64,000 nt of DNA from Acidobacteriaceae bacterium (lineage in GTDB: Bacteria > Acidobacteriota > Terriglobia > Terriglobales > Acidobacteriaceae): positions 1 to 64,000 of the forward strand of contig JANYKL010000043.1 in assembly GCA_025361625.1 (NCBI GenBank), given 5' to 3'. Shown here in pieces: positions 8,938 through 17,571 of this stretch. Each line of letters starts with the position of its first letter. Position 1 is the first letter of the stretch. The notes beneath the pieces were generated by a model that saw only the letters and a list, made by a program, of their open reading frames with translations, did not search any database and was not told the DNA's origin. A program made the translations under genes and the position numbers.

Positions 8938-9612
8938 CTAGCTTTTCTTGGGGCGCGCGTAATTTTGTAGATAGGCTGGGTAATTGCGATCGCAACGTTG
9001 ATCGCGAATCGCCTCTCGCGACTGTACTTCCAGCGGAATGACCCCGGCCCAGGTCGGAAACGAATAATCCTCTTCATCATCGATAGCAGGGCCGACGCGA
9101 CACTTCGCAGAAAATTCAGTGATTGACAATCGCAACACTGACGTTGCCTTCAGTTCTTTTTCATTTGGCTGCCGTGAGTCGTCCCATCGACCAGGAATGA
9201 TGTGCTCAGTGAGGGCTTGCAACGCCGCAAGTTTTTCAGCAGGCTCGCTCACCAGCGTGGCGGTGCCCAGAACAACCACGGACCGGTAATTCATCGAATG
9301 GTTAAAGATGGAACGAGCCAGCACCAATCCATCGAGCAGCGTAACCGTGATGCATACCCTAATGCCCTTATCGAGGTTTCGCAGCATGCGGCTGGCGGCC
9401 GAGCCGTGAATGTAGAGAACATCGCCATCGCGCCCGTAGGACGTAGGGATCACATAGGGCTGCCCGTCCAGGGTAAATCCGACATGGCAGATGAAACCTT
9501 CATCCAGAATCGCGTTGACTTGGTCGCGGTCGTATACTGCGCGTTGCGGTTCCCGGACAACTTTTGTGCGTGCGGTCGGGTTGGGATTACCGGTATTTTC
9601 GCTGCTTGACAT
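8938..9612 (-). CDS. NimA-like pyridoxamine-phosphate-oxidase-fold flavin protein
   Basis: 224 residues from ATG 9612. The split-barrel fold is recognisable in the segment from VYDRDQVNAILDEGFICHV through GQPYVIPTSYGRDGDVLYIHG and ASRMLRNLDKGIRVCITVT, which matches the FMN-binding PNPOx-like family that includes nitroimidazole reductase NimA. The usual histidine of that family appears near YIHGS. Such proteins bind FMN or heme and reduce small molecules; the real substrate is unknown. An extra upstream in-frame ATG (9669) would add 19 residues that look unrelated. It is convergent with qor. Confidence 0.82.
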   Translation of the reverse strand: MSSSENTGNPNPTARTKVVREPQRAVYDRDQVNAILDEGFICHVGFTLDGQPYVIPTSYGRDGDVLYIHGSAASRMLRNLDKGIRVCITVTLLDGLVLARSIFNHSMNYRSVVVLGTATLVSEPAEKLAALQALTEHIIPGRWDDSRQPNEKELKATSVLRLSITEFSAKCRVGPAIDDEEDYSFPTWAGVIPLEVQSREAIRDQRCDRNYPAYLQNYARPKKS

Positions 9613-9805
9613 GGGGCGGGACTTCCTAGGCAGGCGCCAAGAGTGATGAAACAAAAGCAATGAAGCCAACGATGAAGAAGAATCTTAGCAGATGCGATCT
9701 GCGATTCGCGTTGGCGAGTTTTTGCGTCTAAGAGCGTTAGCTAACGTGCAGAATCAATGCATGCCTTAGCGGGAGAGGCAACTCCGCGTCCGATCTTCGG
9801 GGTGG

Positions 9806-9844
9806 ATTGAGAGATCGCATTGAGATACCGCATTGAGAGATCGC
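9806..9844 (+). repeat. Three 13-bp tandem units ending 1 nt before a start codon
   Basis: Units attgagagatcgc (9806-9818), attgagataccgc (9819-9831) and attgagagatcgc (9832-9844) are perfectly in register, with two substitutions in the middle copy. The start codon of the DUF4126 gene is at 9846. Each unit carries a GAGA core that could act as a weak ribosome-binding site. Confidence 0.85.
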
Positions 9845-9845
9845 T

Positions 9846-10358
9846 ATGAGTTCAGGCCTTACAGTTTTTTTGGTTAGTTCAGGTCTTGCAGTTTTTCTCA
9901 CGTTGGGGATTGGAATCGTGGCGGGTTTGCGAACCATGACCGCGCCTGCGGTCGTCGCCTGGGCATCTCACTTCGGCTGGATCGATCTTTCGGGCACACA
10001 CCTGAAGTTCATGGGCTCAATCATTGCCCTCGTGTTGTTCACGCTGGCAGCGCTGGGGGAATATGTCGTGGATACGCTGCCCGGAACTCCCCCGCGCACG
10101 TCAGGACCGGCCCTCACCGGCAGAATTTTCATGAGCTTGCTTGCAGGCGCGTGTATCGGCATCGCGTGCGGCGGCGCGGCTTGGCTGGGCGCAGTGTTTG
10201 CGGCGCTGGGCGCCGTCGGAGGGGCGTTTGCCGGCTATGAGGCCCGGAAGAGGATCGTCAAGGCATTGAACGTCCGCGATGTGATGGTTGCGATTCCTGA
10301 AGACCTGTTTGCGATCGGGCTTGGCTTGCTCATTGTGGCTAGACTTTCGACGCACTGA
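9846..10358 (+). CDS. DUF4126 family membrane protein
   Basis: 170 residues with four or five hydrophobic segments (about 9-27, 54-70, 95-130 in two glycine-rich spans, 152-167). The pattern GIVAGLRTMTAPAVVAWA near the N-terminus and IPEDLFAIGLGLLIVA at the C-terminus is that of DUF4126, a family of unknown function. The first 30 residues contain a direct repeat at DNA and protein level (SSGLTVFLV / SSGLAVFLT), so the true N-terminus may have been duplicated; a downstream start would still leave the family domain intact. Confidence 0.75.
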   Translation: MSSGLTVFLVSSGLAVFLTLGIGIVAGLRTMTAPAVVAWASHFGWIDLSGTHLKFMGSIIALVLFTLAALGEYVVDTLPGTPPRTSGPALTGRIFMSLLAGACIGIACGGAAWLGAVFAALGAVGGAFAGYEARKRIVKALNVRDVMVAIPEDLFAIGLGLLIVARLSTH

Positions 10359-10414
10359 TCTTTGCGGCCTGCTCAGTCTTTATCTCTTCTCCGTTGGTGG
10401 TTGAGCCGATGGTT

Positions 10415-10460
10415 GATCCTGAAATGTTTTGATCTGAAATGTCTCCTCCGAAATGTCTGA
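10415..10460 (+). repeat. Degenerate repeat of gatcctgaaatgt type over a start codon
   Basis: Three copies of a core (c)(t/c)gaaatgt occur at about 10418-10427, 10434-10443 and 10449-10457. The ATG of the following oxidoreductase (10453) is the ATG inside the third copy, so the earlier copies carry decoy ATGs in front of it. Confidence 0.6.
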
Positions 10461-11850
10461 TTCACAAAAATACGATGCGGTCATAATCGGTTCCGGGCAG
10501 GGCGGAACTCCGCTCTCGGTGGAGCTAGCCAAGGCCGGGAGGCGGACCGCCCTGGTCGAACGGACGCATATCGGCGGCACCTGCATCAACGAAGGGTGCA
10601 GCCCGACGAAAACCATGGTGGCCAGCGGAAGGGTCGCTTATCTCGCGCGTCGTGGCAACGACTATGGCGTGCGTACCGGCGAAATTTCGATTGATCTGAA
10701 GAAAGTTCGCGAGCGAAAGCGCAATGTCATCGACCGCTTTCGCGCTAGCACGCAGGGAAATCTTGAGCAGACGAAAAACCTCGATCTAATTTTCGGCGAA
10801 GCCAGGTTTACTGGCCAAAAAACTATCGAGGTCCGCTTGAATGATGGCGAGCGGCAATCGCTGGTAGCGGACAATATTTTTATCAATGCTGGAACTCGAG
10901 CGGCCCGGCCCAAACTTGAGGGGCTTGATACTGTTCCCGCGCTCGACAACGTTTCTTTGATGGAACTGGACGCCGTTCCTGAGCACCTTTTGATTCTTGG
11001 CGGAGGATACATCGGGGTTGAGTTCGGCCAGTTGTTTCGGCGCTTCGGAAGCCGGGTCACTATCGTCCAGTCAGCGGCGCAATTGTTGGGGAAAGAAGAT
11101 CCTGATGTGGCTGAAGCAGTGACCGAAATTCTGCGGCAGGATGGACTCGAAATTTTACTGAAGGCGCGGGCGGAGCGGGTCGCCAAAATTCCTTCAGGAG
11201 TTGAACTCGAGATAAAGCGTGAAGGCGCGTCCATGAAATTAGCGGGCTCGCATCTTTTGGTCGCGGTTGGCCGCATTTCAAATTCGGATTCACTAAATCT
11301 TGCGGCTGCCGGAGTCGAAACAGACGAACGCGGCATGATCAAAGTTAATGATCGGCTGGAAACAACTGCGCGTGGAGTGTACGCGCTTGGCGATATCAAC
11401 GGCGGCCCGGCCTTCACTCATATTTCGTATGACGACTACAGAATTCTTCGTGACAACATGCTCCACCAGAAAAACGCGACCACTCGCGGCCGACTTGTGC
11501 CTTACACCGTCTATATCGATCCGCAACTCGGGCGCGTCGGTCTCTCCGGAGCCGAGGCGCAAGCTCAAAAGCGAAGCATCCGAATTGCGAAGATGCCGAT
11601 GACATCAGTCGCTCGCGCCATCGAGACCGACGAAACGCGTGGGTTCATAAAGGTCATCGTGGATGGAGATTCAGACCAAATCCTGGGGGCGGCAGTACTC
11701 GCCGTGGAGGGTGGAGAAATGATGTCTGCAATCGAAATCGCCATGATCGGGAAATTACCGTACACAGCTCTCCGCGAAGGCATTTTCGCTCACCCAACCT
11801 GGATGGAATCGCTGAATAATTTATTTAAGAAGATGGAAAGCGGGAATTGA
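10453..11850 (+). CDS. FAD-dependent pyridine nucleotide-disulfide oxidoreductase (MerA/Lpd-like)
   Basis: 465 residues. The FAD site is DAVIIGSGQGGTPLSVELA, the redox-active disulfide is GGTCINEGCSPTK (two Cys five apart), the NAD(P) site is LLILGGGYIGVEFGQLFRRF, and the second FAD motif is GVYALGDINGGPAFTH. The C-terminal dimer interface keeps the active-site His-Glu pair in FAHPTWMES. This is the mercuric reductase / dihydrolipoamide dehydrogenase group. There is no N-terminal heavy-metal domain, no C-terminal vicinal cysteine pair and no mer genes nearby, so mercury reduction is not supported. No 2-oxoacid dehydrogenase genes are adjacent either. A soluble disulfide or quinone reductase role is likely. 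Confidence 0.87.
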   Translation: MSDSQKYDAVIIGSGQGGTPLSVELAKAGRRTALVERTHIGGTCINEGCSPTKTMVASGRVAYLARRGNDYGVRTGEISIDLKKVRERKRNVIDRFRASTQGNLEQTKNLDLIFGEARFTGQKTIEVRLNDGERQSLVADNIFINAGTRAARPKLEGLDTVPALDNVSLMELDAVPEHLLILGGGYIGVEFGQLFRRFGSRVTIVQSAAQLLGKEDPDVAEAVTEILRQDGLEILLKARAERVAKIPSGVELEIKREGASMKLAGSHLLVAVGRISNSDSLNLAAAGVETDERGMIKVNDRLETTARGVYALGDINGGPAFTHISYDDYRILRDNMLHQKNATTRGRLVPYTVYIDPQLGRVGLSGAEAQAQKRSIRIAKMPMTSVARAIETDETRGFIKVIVDGDSDQILGAAVLAVEGGEMMSAIEIAMIGKLPYTALREGIFAHPTWMESLNNLFKKMESGN

Positions 11851-11954
11851 CGCCGGCGTTTGCTCTTGCCCTATACGCGCAGGACCGCCAGGGAGTGATT
11901 TCATCAGGAGAAAGACATTGGGACGACTACAAAAATAGTTTGCCAGCGGTCCCG

Positions 11955-12143
11955 CTACAGCAGTCCGCCGGTCTTCAGGGCGAGCGTGCTGAGTGCCATC
12001 TCCAATTTGGTGATTGCCTCGCCCAGTTCCGGATGAGAGCCGATTTTGTCTTGCAGACCTTTTAAAATCTGATGAGCGCTAGCTACGTGCTCGGCGGCCG
12101 GATTGGAATTTTGTTCGGGCTTACCTTCAGTAAGGTCTGGCAT
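11955..12143 (-). CDS. Small hydrophilic helical protein, unknown function
   Basis: 62 residues starting MPDLTEGKPEQNSNPA, with a helical body (HVASAHQILKGLQDKIG, then GEAITKLEMALSTLALKTGG). A moderate GGGAG lies upstream of the ATG. The amphipathic pattern and its place just downstream of rnr on the same strand of reading make a real gene likely, but no family is recognised. Confidence 0.55.
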   Translation of the reverse strand: MPDLTEGKPEQNSNPAAEHVASAHQILKGLQDKIGSHPELGEAITKLEMALSTLALKTGGLL

Positions 12144-12281
12144 GCGGGCTCCCGTTCCATACTAATACTGAATCACCCGGGCGGGAAGAAAGATGGGTTC
12201 GAGTCGGGACAATCGACTGAAGGGGCGAAGTTCGCTGGTGTCCGCGACATAATTCTTTCGTCACACGCTACCTCCACTCAC

Positions 12282-14693
12282 CTAACCCTTTTTTTTCTTT
12301 GGGGAGCGGGCAGGCTTTTCTTCGAACACGGCGAATTGAATCTTCTTTTCGACCGGATCGATGCGGTCGACTAAAACTCGCACTCGATCTCCTAGGCCGT
12401 AGGTCTTTCGCGAGCGCTGCCCGATAATCTCTCGTGTGTCTTCGTAGTAGTTGTAGCGGTCGTCAATCAGCGTGTTCAGCGGGACCAACCCTTCGACGAA
12501 GAGGTCGGTGAGTTCAACGAAAAAGCCATACTTGGTGACGCTGATGATCAGGCTATCGAAATCTTCGCCGATCCGGCGCTCCATAAATTTAACTTTTTTC
12601 CACTCCATCAGCCCGCGCTCGGCTTCGTCGGCGCGCCGCTCGGCCTGACTGGATTCGTCGGCGATGTTGTGAAGTTCTTTGAGAGAGATTGGTCCGCTCA
12701 GCGGCTCAAGCGCTTCTTGATGCGCATGCCGGTCGCGTCGCTTCGACCAGGGGGTGGCGCCCGGGTCCTTCCGGCCCGATGGCTGGCGAGTGGCGCGCGG
12801 ATTCCCAGCGTTGGTCGCGAGCATATCGGTCGCGAGCATTGAGACGCCCACCGGCACTTCTTCGTCGAGCCGTTCCGGCGATTTCCGCAGTACCTGTTTC
12901 AGAATTCGATGAACGATTAAATCTGGGTAGCGGCGGATTGGCGATGTGAAGTGCGTATAGGAGGTGGCGGCGAGCGCGAAGTGCCCGCGATTCTCTTCGG
13001 AGTAGCGCGCTTGCTTGAGCGAGCGCAACATCAGAAAACTCAGGATTCTTTCTTCCGGCTTGCCGGCGATCTTGTCGGTAAGTTTTTGATACATCCGCGG
13101 CGTGATGTGAACTTCTTTGGGCACTTCGATGTCTCGGGTGCGTTTGCCGGTACCGCGAGCGGCGCGGCGGTCTGCCTTCATCTGCACGCGGTGAATCGGA
13201 AGCGAGCCCACCCCGAGCGAATAACCAAAGGTAGCGGCGATCACTTCGAAATCGTAAACGCGTTTCGCCTCCGGCTTGTCGTGGATCCGATAAAGCGAAG
13301 CAATCTGCTTGGTTTCAAGATAGTGAGCCACACTCTCATTCGCGGAGAGCATGAATTCTTCGATGAGCCGATGGGCAAAGTTTCGCTCAGATCGCGTGAT
13401 GCTTTTCATCAACCCAAACTCGTCAAACTCGATGATTGCTTCCGGCAGATCGAAGTCAATCGATCCGCGACGCTGGCGCTTGCGATTCAGGATCGTCGCC
13501 AGATCGCGCATGCGCCCGAAATGTTCAACCTGGTTCGCGTAGTCACGTATTGCCTCGGCGTGGCCCTCACTCTCGGCGTCGATTACAGCATTCACCGCGG
13601 TATACGTCATACGATCGGCGCTGCGGATGACGCCTTCATTCAATTCGTATCCAACGATTTCGCCCTGATGATCGATCTCCATAATGCAGGAGAGCACGAG
13701 GCGATCTACGTTCGGACGCAGGCTGCAGATGTCGGTCGAGAGTTCGAGCGGCAGCATGGGAATGGAGCGATCGGGGAAATAAACGCTTGTGCCACGCAGG
13801 CGCGCTTCTCTGTCAAGCGGCGAACCGGGAGCGACGTATTGCGCCACGTCCGCAATATGCACCTGCAGTTCATAGTTGCCGTTTCGAAGTTGGCGAACGT
13901 GAACCGCATCGTCAAAATCGCGGGCCGTCTCGCCATCGATGGTCACGATAGGAAGTTCGCGGTAATCGCGGCGGCGACGTAATGCGGCAGCAGGAATTTC
14001 AGGATCGATCGCTCGCGCCTCGTCAACCGCCTCTGAAGGAAACCGGTGGGGCAGGTGAAACTTGCGGATCATGACTTCGACGTCCACTCCAAAGTCATTC
14101 TCATCGCCAAGTATTTCGATGACGCGGCCGCGCGGATTCTGGGTGGCGCTCGGCCATTCTGTAATTTCCACATCGACGACGAGGCCTTCCAAATCTTTCC
14201 AGTCGCCGTGGACGGCAGCCTCTTTGCCGATCACTCGATCCCGGCTCTTCTCTTTCTGCGTTGCCGCGTTTTTCTGCGTTGCCCCGGACGCGTCGCCTGA
14301 CTGCTCGGCCTGCGGGAATTCCTTCCCCGGCGGAATGAGGATTTCCTGGGTAACTTTTCCATCGATCGCCTTGACGTAATTGTGGCGAGGTCCGTAGTGA
14401 AAAATTCCCACGACCGTCGGATGGGCGCGGGCAAGCGATTTGATGACTCGTCCATCGGCACGCCCATCGTTGCGGACATTCGAAACTTCTACGAGCACGC
14501 GGTCGCCGTGCATTGACGATGCGATGGCGTGCGGCGGCACAAAAACGTCACCAGCCAAACGCCCTTTGAGACTTTCTTCGAGAGAGTCTGCCTCAGGAAT
14601 CACGAAGCCGTAGCCATCGCGATGCATGGTCAACCGCCCAATAAGAAGATTGCGGCCCTTGTGGGAATGCTCGGAATGGCGTGGTTTGCTCAC
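12282..14693 (-). CDS. rnr: Ribonuclease R (RNB family 3'-5' exoribonuclease)
   Basis: 803 residues. Two cold-shock/OB segments at the N-terminus (LTMHRDGYGFVIPEAD and following) lead into the RNB catalytic domain with the Mg-binding aspartates in DGETARDFDDAVHV and with SPIRRYPDLIVHR near its end; an S1 domain (DFDSLIISVTKYGFFVEL) and a Lys-rich tail (SPKKKKG) close the protein. RNase R degrades structured RNA processively from 3' ends. Between the RNB and S1 parts, after VLRKSPERL, there is a roughly 60-residue Arg/Pro/Ser-rich insertion (containing RQPSGRKDPGATPWSKRRDR) that the common enzymes lack. The start is GTG at 14693. It reads toward the small gene at 11955. Confidence 0.93.
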   Translation of the reverse strand: MSKPRHSEHSHKGRNLLIGRLTMHRDGYGFVIPEADSLEESLKGRLAGDVFVPPHAIASSMHGDRVLVEVSNVRNDGRADGRVIKSLARAHPTVVGIFHYGPRHNYVKAIDGKVTQEILIPPGKEFPQAEQSGDASGATQKNAATQKEKSRDRVIGKEAAVHGDWKDLEGLVVDVEITEWPSATQNPRGRVIEILGDENDFGVDVEVMIRKFHLPHRFPSEAVDEARAIDPEIPAAALRRRRDYRELPIVTIDGETARDFDDAVHVRQLRNGNYELQVHIADVAQYVAPGSPLDREARLRGTSVYFPDRSIPMLPLELSTDICSLRPNVDRLVLSCIMEIDHQGEIVGYELNEGVIRSADRMTYTAVNAVIDAESEGHAEAIRDYANQVEHFGRMRDLATILNRKRQRRGSIDFDLPEAIIEFDEFGLMKSITRSERNFAHRLIEEFMLSANESVAHYLETKQIASLYRIHDKPEAKRVYDFEVIAATFGYSLGVGSLPIHRVQMKADRRAARGTGKRTRDIEVPKEVHITPRMYQKLTDKIAGKPEERILSFLMLRSLKQARYSEENRGHFALAATSYTHFTSPIRRYPDLIVHRILKQVLRKSPERLDEEVPVGVSMLATDMLATNAGNPRATRQPSGRKDPGATPWSKRRDRHAHQEALEPLSGPISLKELHNIADESSQAERRADEAERGLMEWKKVKFMERRIGEDFDSLIISVTKYGFFVELTDLFVEGLVPLNTLIDDRYNYYEDTREIIGQRSRKTYGLGDRVRVLVDRIDPVEKKIQFAVFEEKPARSPKKKKG

Positions 14694-14838
14694 AACTGAT
14701 TTGGCTGTGTAATTAGTGTAACGAATTGAAAGTTCCGCGGGGCGAACCCGGATGTGGCTGCTATGGCTCGTCAGAGACCAAGGACTGAACGCAGTTTTAG
14801 CAAAGGTCTCGCTCTTTGCGTCACTGATGTATATAGAA

Positions 14839-15060
14839 TTACCGGTCGTTTCGGCGCGGCAAGTCGGTCTGGCGCAACTCCAGTCCAGTTAGCGGAGAGT
14901 TAGTGGGAACTGCGCTCGCCTGCGCCGTTCGCTTAGCCGCTCGCGATGCGAGCCACGCTACCAGTTGAAGGCCGGCTCGAACCATGGGCTTTTCGACGGT
15001 GTAGTAAAGCAGAACAGGCAGAGCTACCAACATCGCGACTAGCATAACGAGCGCTACGAG
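14839..15060 (-). pseudogene. 3' remnant of an acyltransferase-3 (OafA-like) membrane gene
   Basis: On the minus strand the segment from about 15060 to the stop at 14839 encodes a hydrophobic helix (VALVMLVAMLVALPVLLYYT) followed directly by VEKPMVRAG and a basic tail. That is the usual end of acyltransferase family 3 proteins, whose last membrane helix runs into Y-x-(V/I)-E-(K/R)-P. The rest of the gene (about 300 residues expected) is missing: upstream sequence switches abruptly into the gene beginning at 15100 on the other strand. I read it as a truncation left by a deletion or insertion. Confidence 0.55.
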
Positions 15061-15071
15061 CGCATTGACAT

Positions 15072-15083
15072 GGTATCGATACC
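15072..15083. promoter_or_regulatory. 12-bp perfect palindrome (candidate operator)
   Basis: ggtatcgatacc lies 16 bp upstream of the ATG at 15100 and at the edge of the acyltransferase remnant. Its size and position fit an operator for the ribbon-helix-helix-like protein encoded next to it. This is inference; a 12-bp palindrome can arise by chance in 64 kb. Confidence 0.35.
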
Positions 15084-15099
15084 GTATCACAATAGTAAT

Positions 15100-15636
15100 A
15101 TGAAAATGCTCAATGTCGTGTTGCCAGACAAAATTAGTCAACAAATTTGGGCGGAAGCCAAAAAGCGAAATGTCGATGCCGCCGCTCTCTGTTCAGGTGT
15201 AATCACGGAGCACTTCCTTGAAAGGGGCGGCAAAGGCTCAGCAAGCAGTGAACAGGAGGTCCACATGACTGTGCCATCTACCGCGTTCGATGTCAGGAAA
15301 AATTTTCCCGGGTTTCCAATCCTGTCGATAGAACTCGCGCAGCGTTTTGTTGATGAATCCTTTAAGCTGCCTGACACTCGAGCGTTCAAGTCTTTTTCTG
15401 GGCGGGGCGTGGGCGTTTCACCAAATTTCGTCTTCGTGCCGTATCTGCTGAAGAGGCAGCCAGGTGGAATAGGGGTTAGCTTCTATGGCGGCCCCGACAA
15501 GCTAAATCATTCTGGCCTTCGCGATGGCCGAAACCCGAACTACAGCAGAGCAACCGTCCACACTTGGGAAGAATTAAACGGTCTGCTGGGGCTAATCCGG
15601 CGGTCGTACGAGCTGAAGCTTGGCCGTATTCGCTAG
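15100..15636 (+). CDS. Hypothetical protein with ribbon-helix-helix-like N-terminus
   Basis: 178 residues from ATG 15100 (a GTG-type start at 15070 would add ten). The first 45 residues (MKMLNVVLPDKISQQIWAEA and on to CSGVITEHFL) look like a beta-strand followed by two helices, as in MetJ/Arc repressors. The remainder has an unrelated, aromatic and glycine-rich domain: KSFSGRGVGVSPNFVFVPYL, GGIGVSFYGGPDKL, DGRNPNYSRATVHTWEEL and a final helix LLGLIRRSYELKLG. I do not recognise the second domain; it could bind a ligand or nucleic acid. It replaces the upstream part of a broken acyltransferase gene, which hints at recent arrival. Confidence 0.65.
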   Translation: MKMLNVVLPDKISQQIWAEAKKRNVDAAALCSGVITEHFLERGGKGSASSEQEVHMTVPSTAFDVRKNFPGFPILSIELAQRFVDESFKLPDTRAFKSFSGRGVGVSPNFVFVPYLLKRQPGGIGVSFYGGPDKLNHSGLRDGRNPNYSRATVHTWEELNGLLGLIRRSYELKLGRIR

Positions 15637-15731
15637 AAGCGAGGCTCGTCCAGCCGGAGGTTCATATTTCGTCCCATTGTGTTTCACCCGGTCAAGCATT
15701 CACACGAAGTTACCGCTCAGTTCCCGCACTT

Positions 15732-16679
15732 TTACCTTTGTGCTCCGAGCACTAAAGTTGCTTCGGTTTGCCAGTACCCCCGAACCATAAAAGCAACTCG
15801 AACTTCCTCGCCAGCGGCTCGACCCGAAAGCTCGGCAGCGAGTTGCTTTGCATCCTTTACCGGTTTTCCGTCGATCCCGTTGATAACATCTCCTGGTCTA
15901 ATTCCCTTCAAGTCTGCGGCACTGCCCCCATAAACGTCGACAATTACAACCCCTTCCGATCCTTTCGAGGATACTGCCAATCCCAGAATTGCGATTTGCG
16001 TTAACTCTCCTTGGTAGGGTGAAGGGGAGGCGGGTGGTGGTGCCTGGGGCGCCACTGGGCGTAAGCCCCGGCGCGCTCGGCCTTGTACCGAGGGGGTTCC
16101 CAGAGGGGTCGCATCTTGCCGCGGAGTATCTACTGGCTGTTCAGTCTCACTCCGCTTCCCCCCAAAGCCGTACGTGAACCCGAAGGTAACTGCGCTAACA
16201 CTGTTTTGGCTGAAACTCCCGTTCTTGACGTTAACGTACGCAAGGTCGTAGGTAACCTCAAACGCCGTCCGACGACTCGTAAAAAACTTTAAGCCTGCTT
16301 CCGCGCTCCCAAGGCCCCAATGACGTACAGAAGACACAGTCGATGAGAAAACGTTGATGCCTCCGCCGCCACCGACGAAGGGGAAAATTTTAGAATTGCC
16401 GGTGGAGAAAAGATGGCGATAGCGGCCTAGCACATATACGTCCTGCACATTCTTCGAAAAGATTGTGACAGTATTTAGTCCAGCTAAGTCATGGGCTCGA
16501 AAGTAATAGCCATAAGTTAGATCTACGAGACCGATGGTATCACCGGGAGAGGTGTGAGGAATCAGAACCGCACCGTTCAACCCGACGTCCGACGAACCTT
16601 TCTCTGGCTGAGAAAAGGCGGTAACGGCGAGCAGAAACACTGCGAGTGCTCCTATCAGAATGCGAAAGCAGATATTCAT
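15732..16679 (-). CDS. Outer-membrane beta-barrel-like protein with C-terminal PDZ domain
   Basis: 315 residues from ATG 16679 (an upstream GTG-type start at 16760 adds 27 residues without a signal). A signal peptide (FRILIGALAVFLLAVTAFS) is followed by about 160 residues with alternating polar/aromatic strands typical of small OmpA-like or opacity barrels (LVDLTYGYYFRAHDLAG, SAVTFGFTYGFGGK). A Pro-rich linker leads to a PDZ domain: ILGLAVSSKGSEGVVIVDVY, GSAADLKGIRPGDVINGIDG. PDZ domains bind peptide C-termini and usually sit in proteases such as DegP, but no protease domain is present here. A barrel joined to a PDZ is uncommon. Function unknown. Confidence 0.72.
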   Translation of the reverse strand: MNICFRILIGALAVFLLAVTAFSQPEKGSSDVGLNGAVLIPHTSPGDTIGLVDLTYGYYFRAHDLAGLNTVTIFSKNVQDVYVLGRYRHLFSTGNSKIFPFVGGGGGINVFSSTVSSVRHWGLGSAEAGLKFFTSRRTAFEVTYDLAYVNVKNGSFSQNSVSAVTFGFTYGFGGKRSETEQPVDTPRQDATPLGTPSVQGRARRGLRPVAPQAPPPASPSPYQGELTQIAILGLAVSSKGSEGVVIVDVYGGSAADLKGIRPGDVINGIDGKPVKDAKQLAAELSGRAAGEEVRVAFMVRGYWQTEATLVLGAQR

Positions 16680-17151
16680 CTTACCTCCCGGCGGCGAGCC
16701 AAGATTGTCCGCTTTCAACGACGTGCTGGCAATACCAAAATCGCTCGCAGCGTGTGACAAGTTTCATCTGCACACACGTCCCCGCGCGCGATATTAGTGA
16801 ACGACCTGCACCTGCCACAAGTTGGTCTGAGTCATTGACGACGAGACCAATATTAGCAAGCAGTTGTCTAAATATTTCTCCGAGCTTGGGGGGGAACGTC
16901 GTCGCCAGAATGAGAATGTGAAGGCAAAAGACGGCAGGCGATGAACGCCGCTAAAGCTCGTTGGGCTAAGCACCACCGGAAGAAAGCGGGGAAGGGTAGG
17001 AAGAAAATCGTGAATAATACAAAGCCATAAGAATGTGTAGTAGCCCGAAGCCTATGTGCGTAAGTGCTTCAAAATTCGTAGCCCGGTTCGTGTCTCCGTC
17101 ACAATTGCAGAAGCCAAAAAACCTAAACCAGAAAAACAAATCCAGTTTGTA
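16680..17151. other. Non-coding stretch between rnpB and the barrel-PDZ gene
   Basis: About 470 bp. It carries the leader of the barrel-PDZ gene and the 3' flank of rnpB. I see no convincing gene; the open frames here are short and lack protein-like composition. Confidence 0.5.
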
Positions 17152-17571
17152 GGCAGCCGGACCTGTAAGCCGAATTCTGTCCGCGGCATTGCTGCCGCGG
17201 GACGGTCATTCCTCTGGGCCACGCATTACTGCGGGGCTCAAGCGACCTACCCGGAGGTTGTGGCGCATCGAGCCGACACGCTTTTCTGACTGGCCCGAGG
17301 GCTCGCCAGAAAATCCCTCCCTATTTGGTCTTGCTCCGTGTGGGGTTTGCCCTGCCCGCTGCATTACTGCCGCGGCGGTGCGCTCTTACCGCACCTTTTC
17401 ACCCTTACCTGGGCCTTGCGGCCCGGGCGGTATGTTCTCTGTGGCACTTGCCGTCGAACCGGCTTGAACCGGCCCTCCCGGACGTTATCCGGCACACTGC
17501 TCTGCGGAGTTCGGACTTTCCTCCCGCAGCTCTTCGAAAAAAGCAACGAGCGACCGTCCGGTCCGGCTGCC
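17152..17571 (-). ncRNA. rnpB: RNase P RNA (bacterial type A)
   Basis: About 420 nt. Its ends pair as helix P1: ggcagccggacc at 17152-17163 is the exact complement of ggtccggctgcc at 17560-17571. Just inside the 5' side the minus strand reads GAGGAAAGTCCGAACTCC (17523-17506), the near-universal P4/CR-I region, followed by GCAGAGCAG. Near the 3' end the minus strand reads ACAGAATTCGGCTTACAG (17180-17163), the matching CR-V/P4 strand. Between them are the expected AGGTAAGGGTGAAA(A) element of the P10-P12 region and GC-rich stems. It is the catalytic RNA that matures tRNA 5' ends. No terminator with a clean stem is visible just past 17152. Confidence 0.97.

Noticed and set aside
9806-9844. CRISPR-like reading of the short tandem repeats
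   Set aside because: Units are adjacent, 11-16 bp, without spacers and without cas genes.
10453-11850. Mercuric reductase call
   Set aside because: The catalytic disulfide is present but there is no C-terminal Cys pair, no metal-binding N-domain and no mer genes.
12951-13982. Plus-strand frame of 343 codons opposite rnr
   Set aside because: Antisense shadow of RNase R; no motif and no ribosome site.
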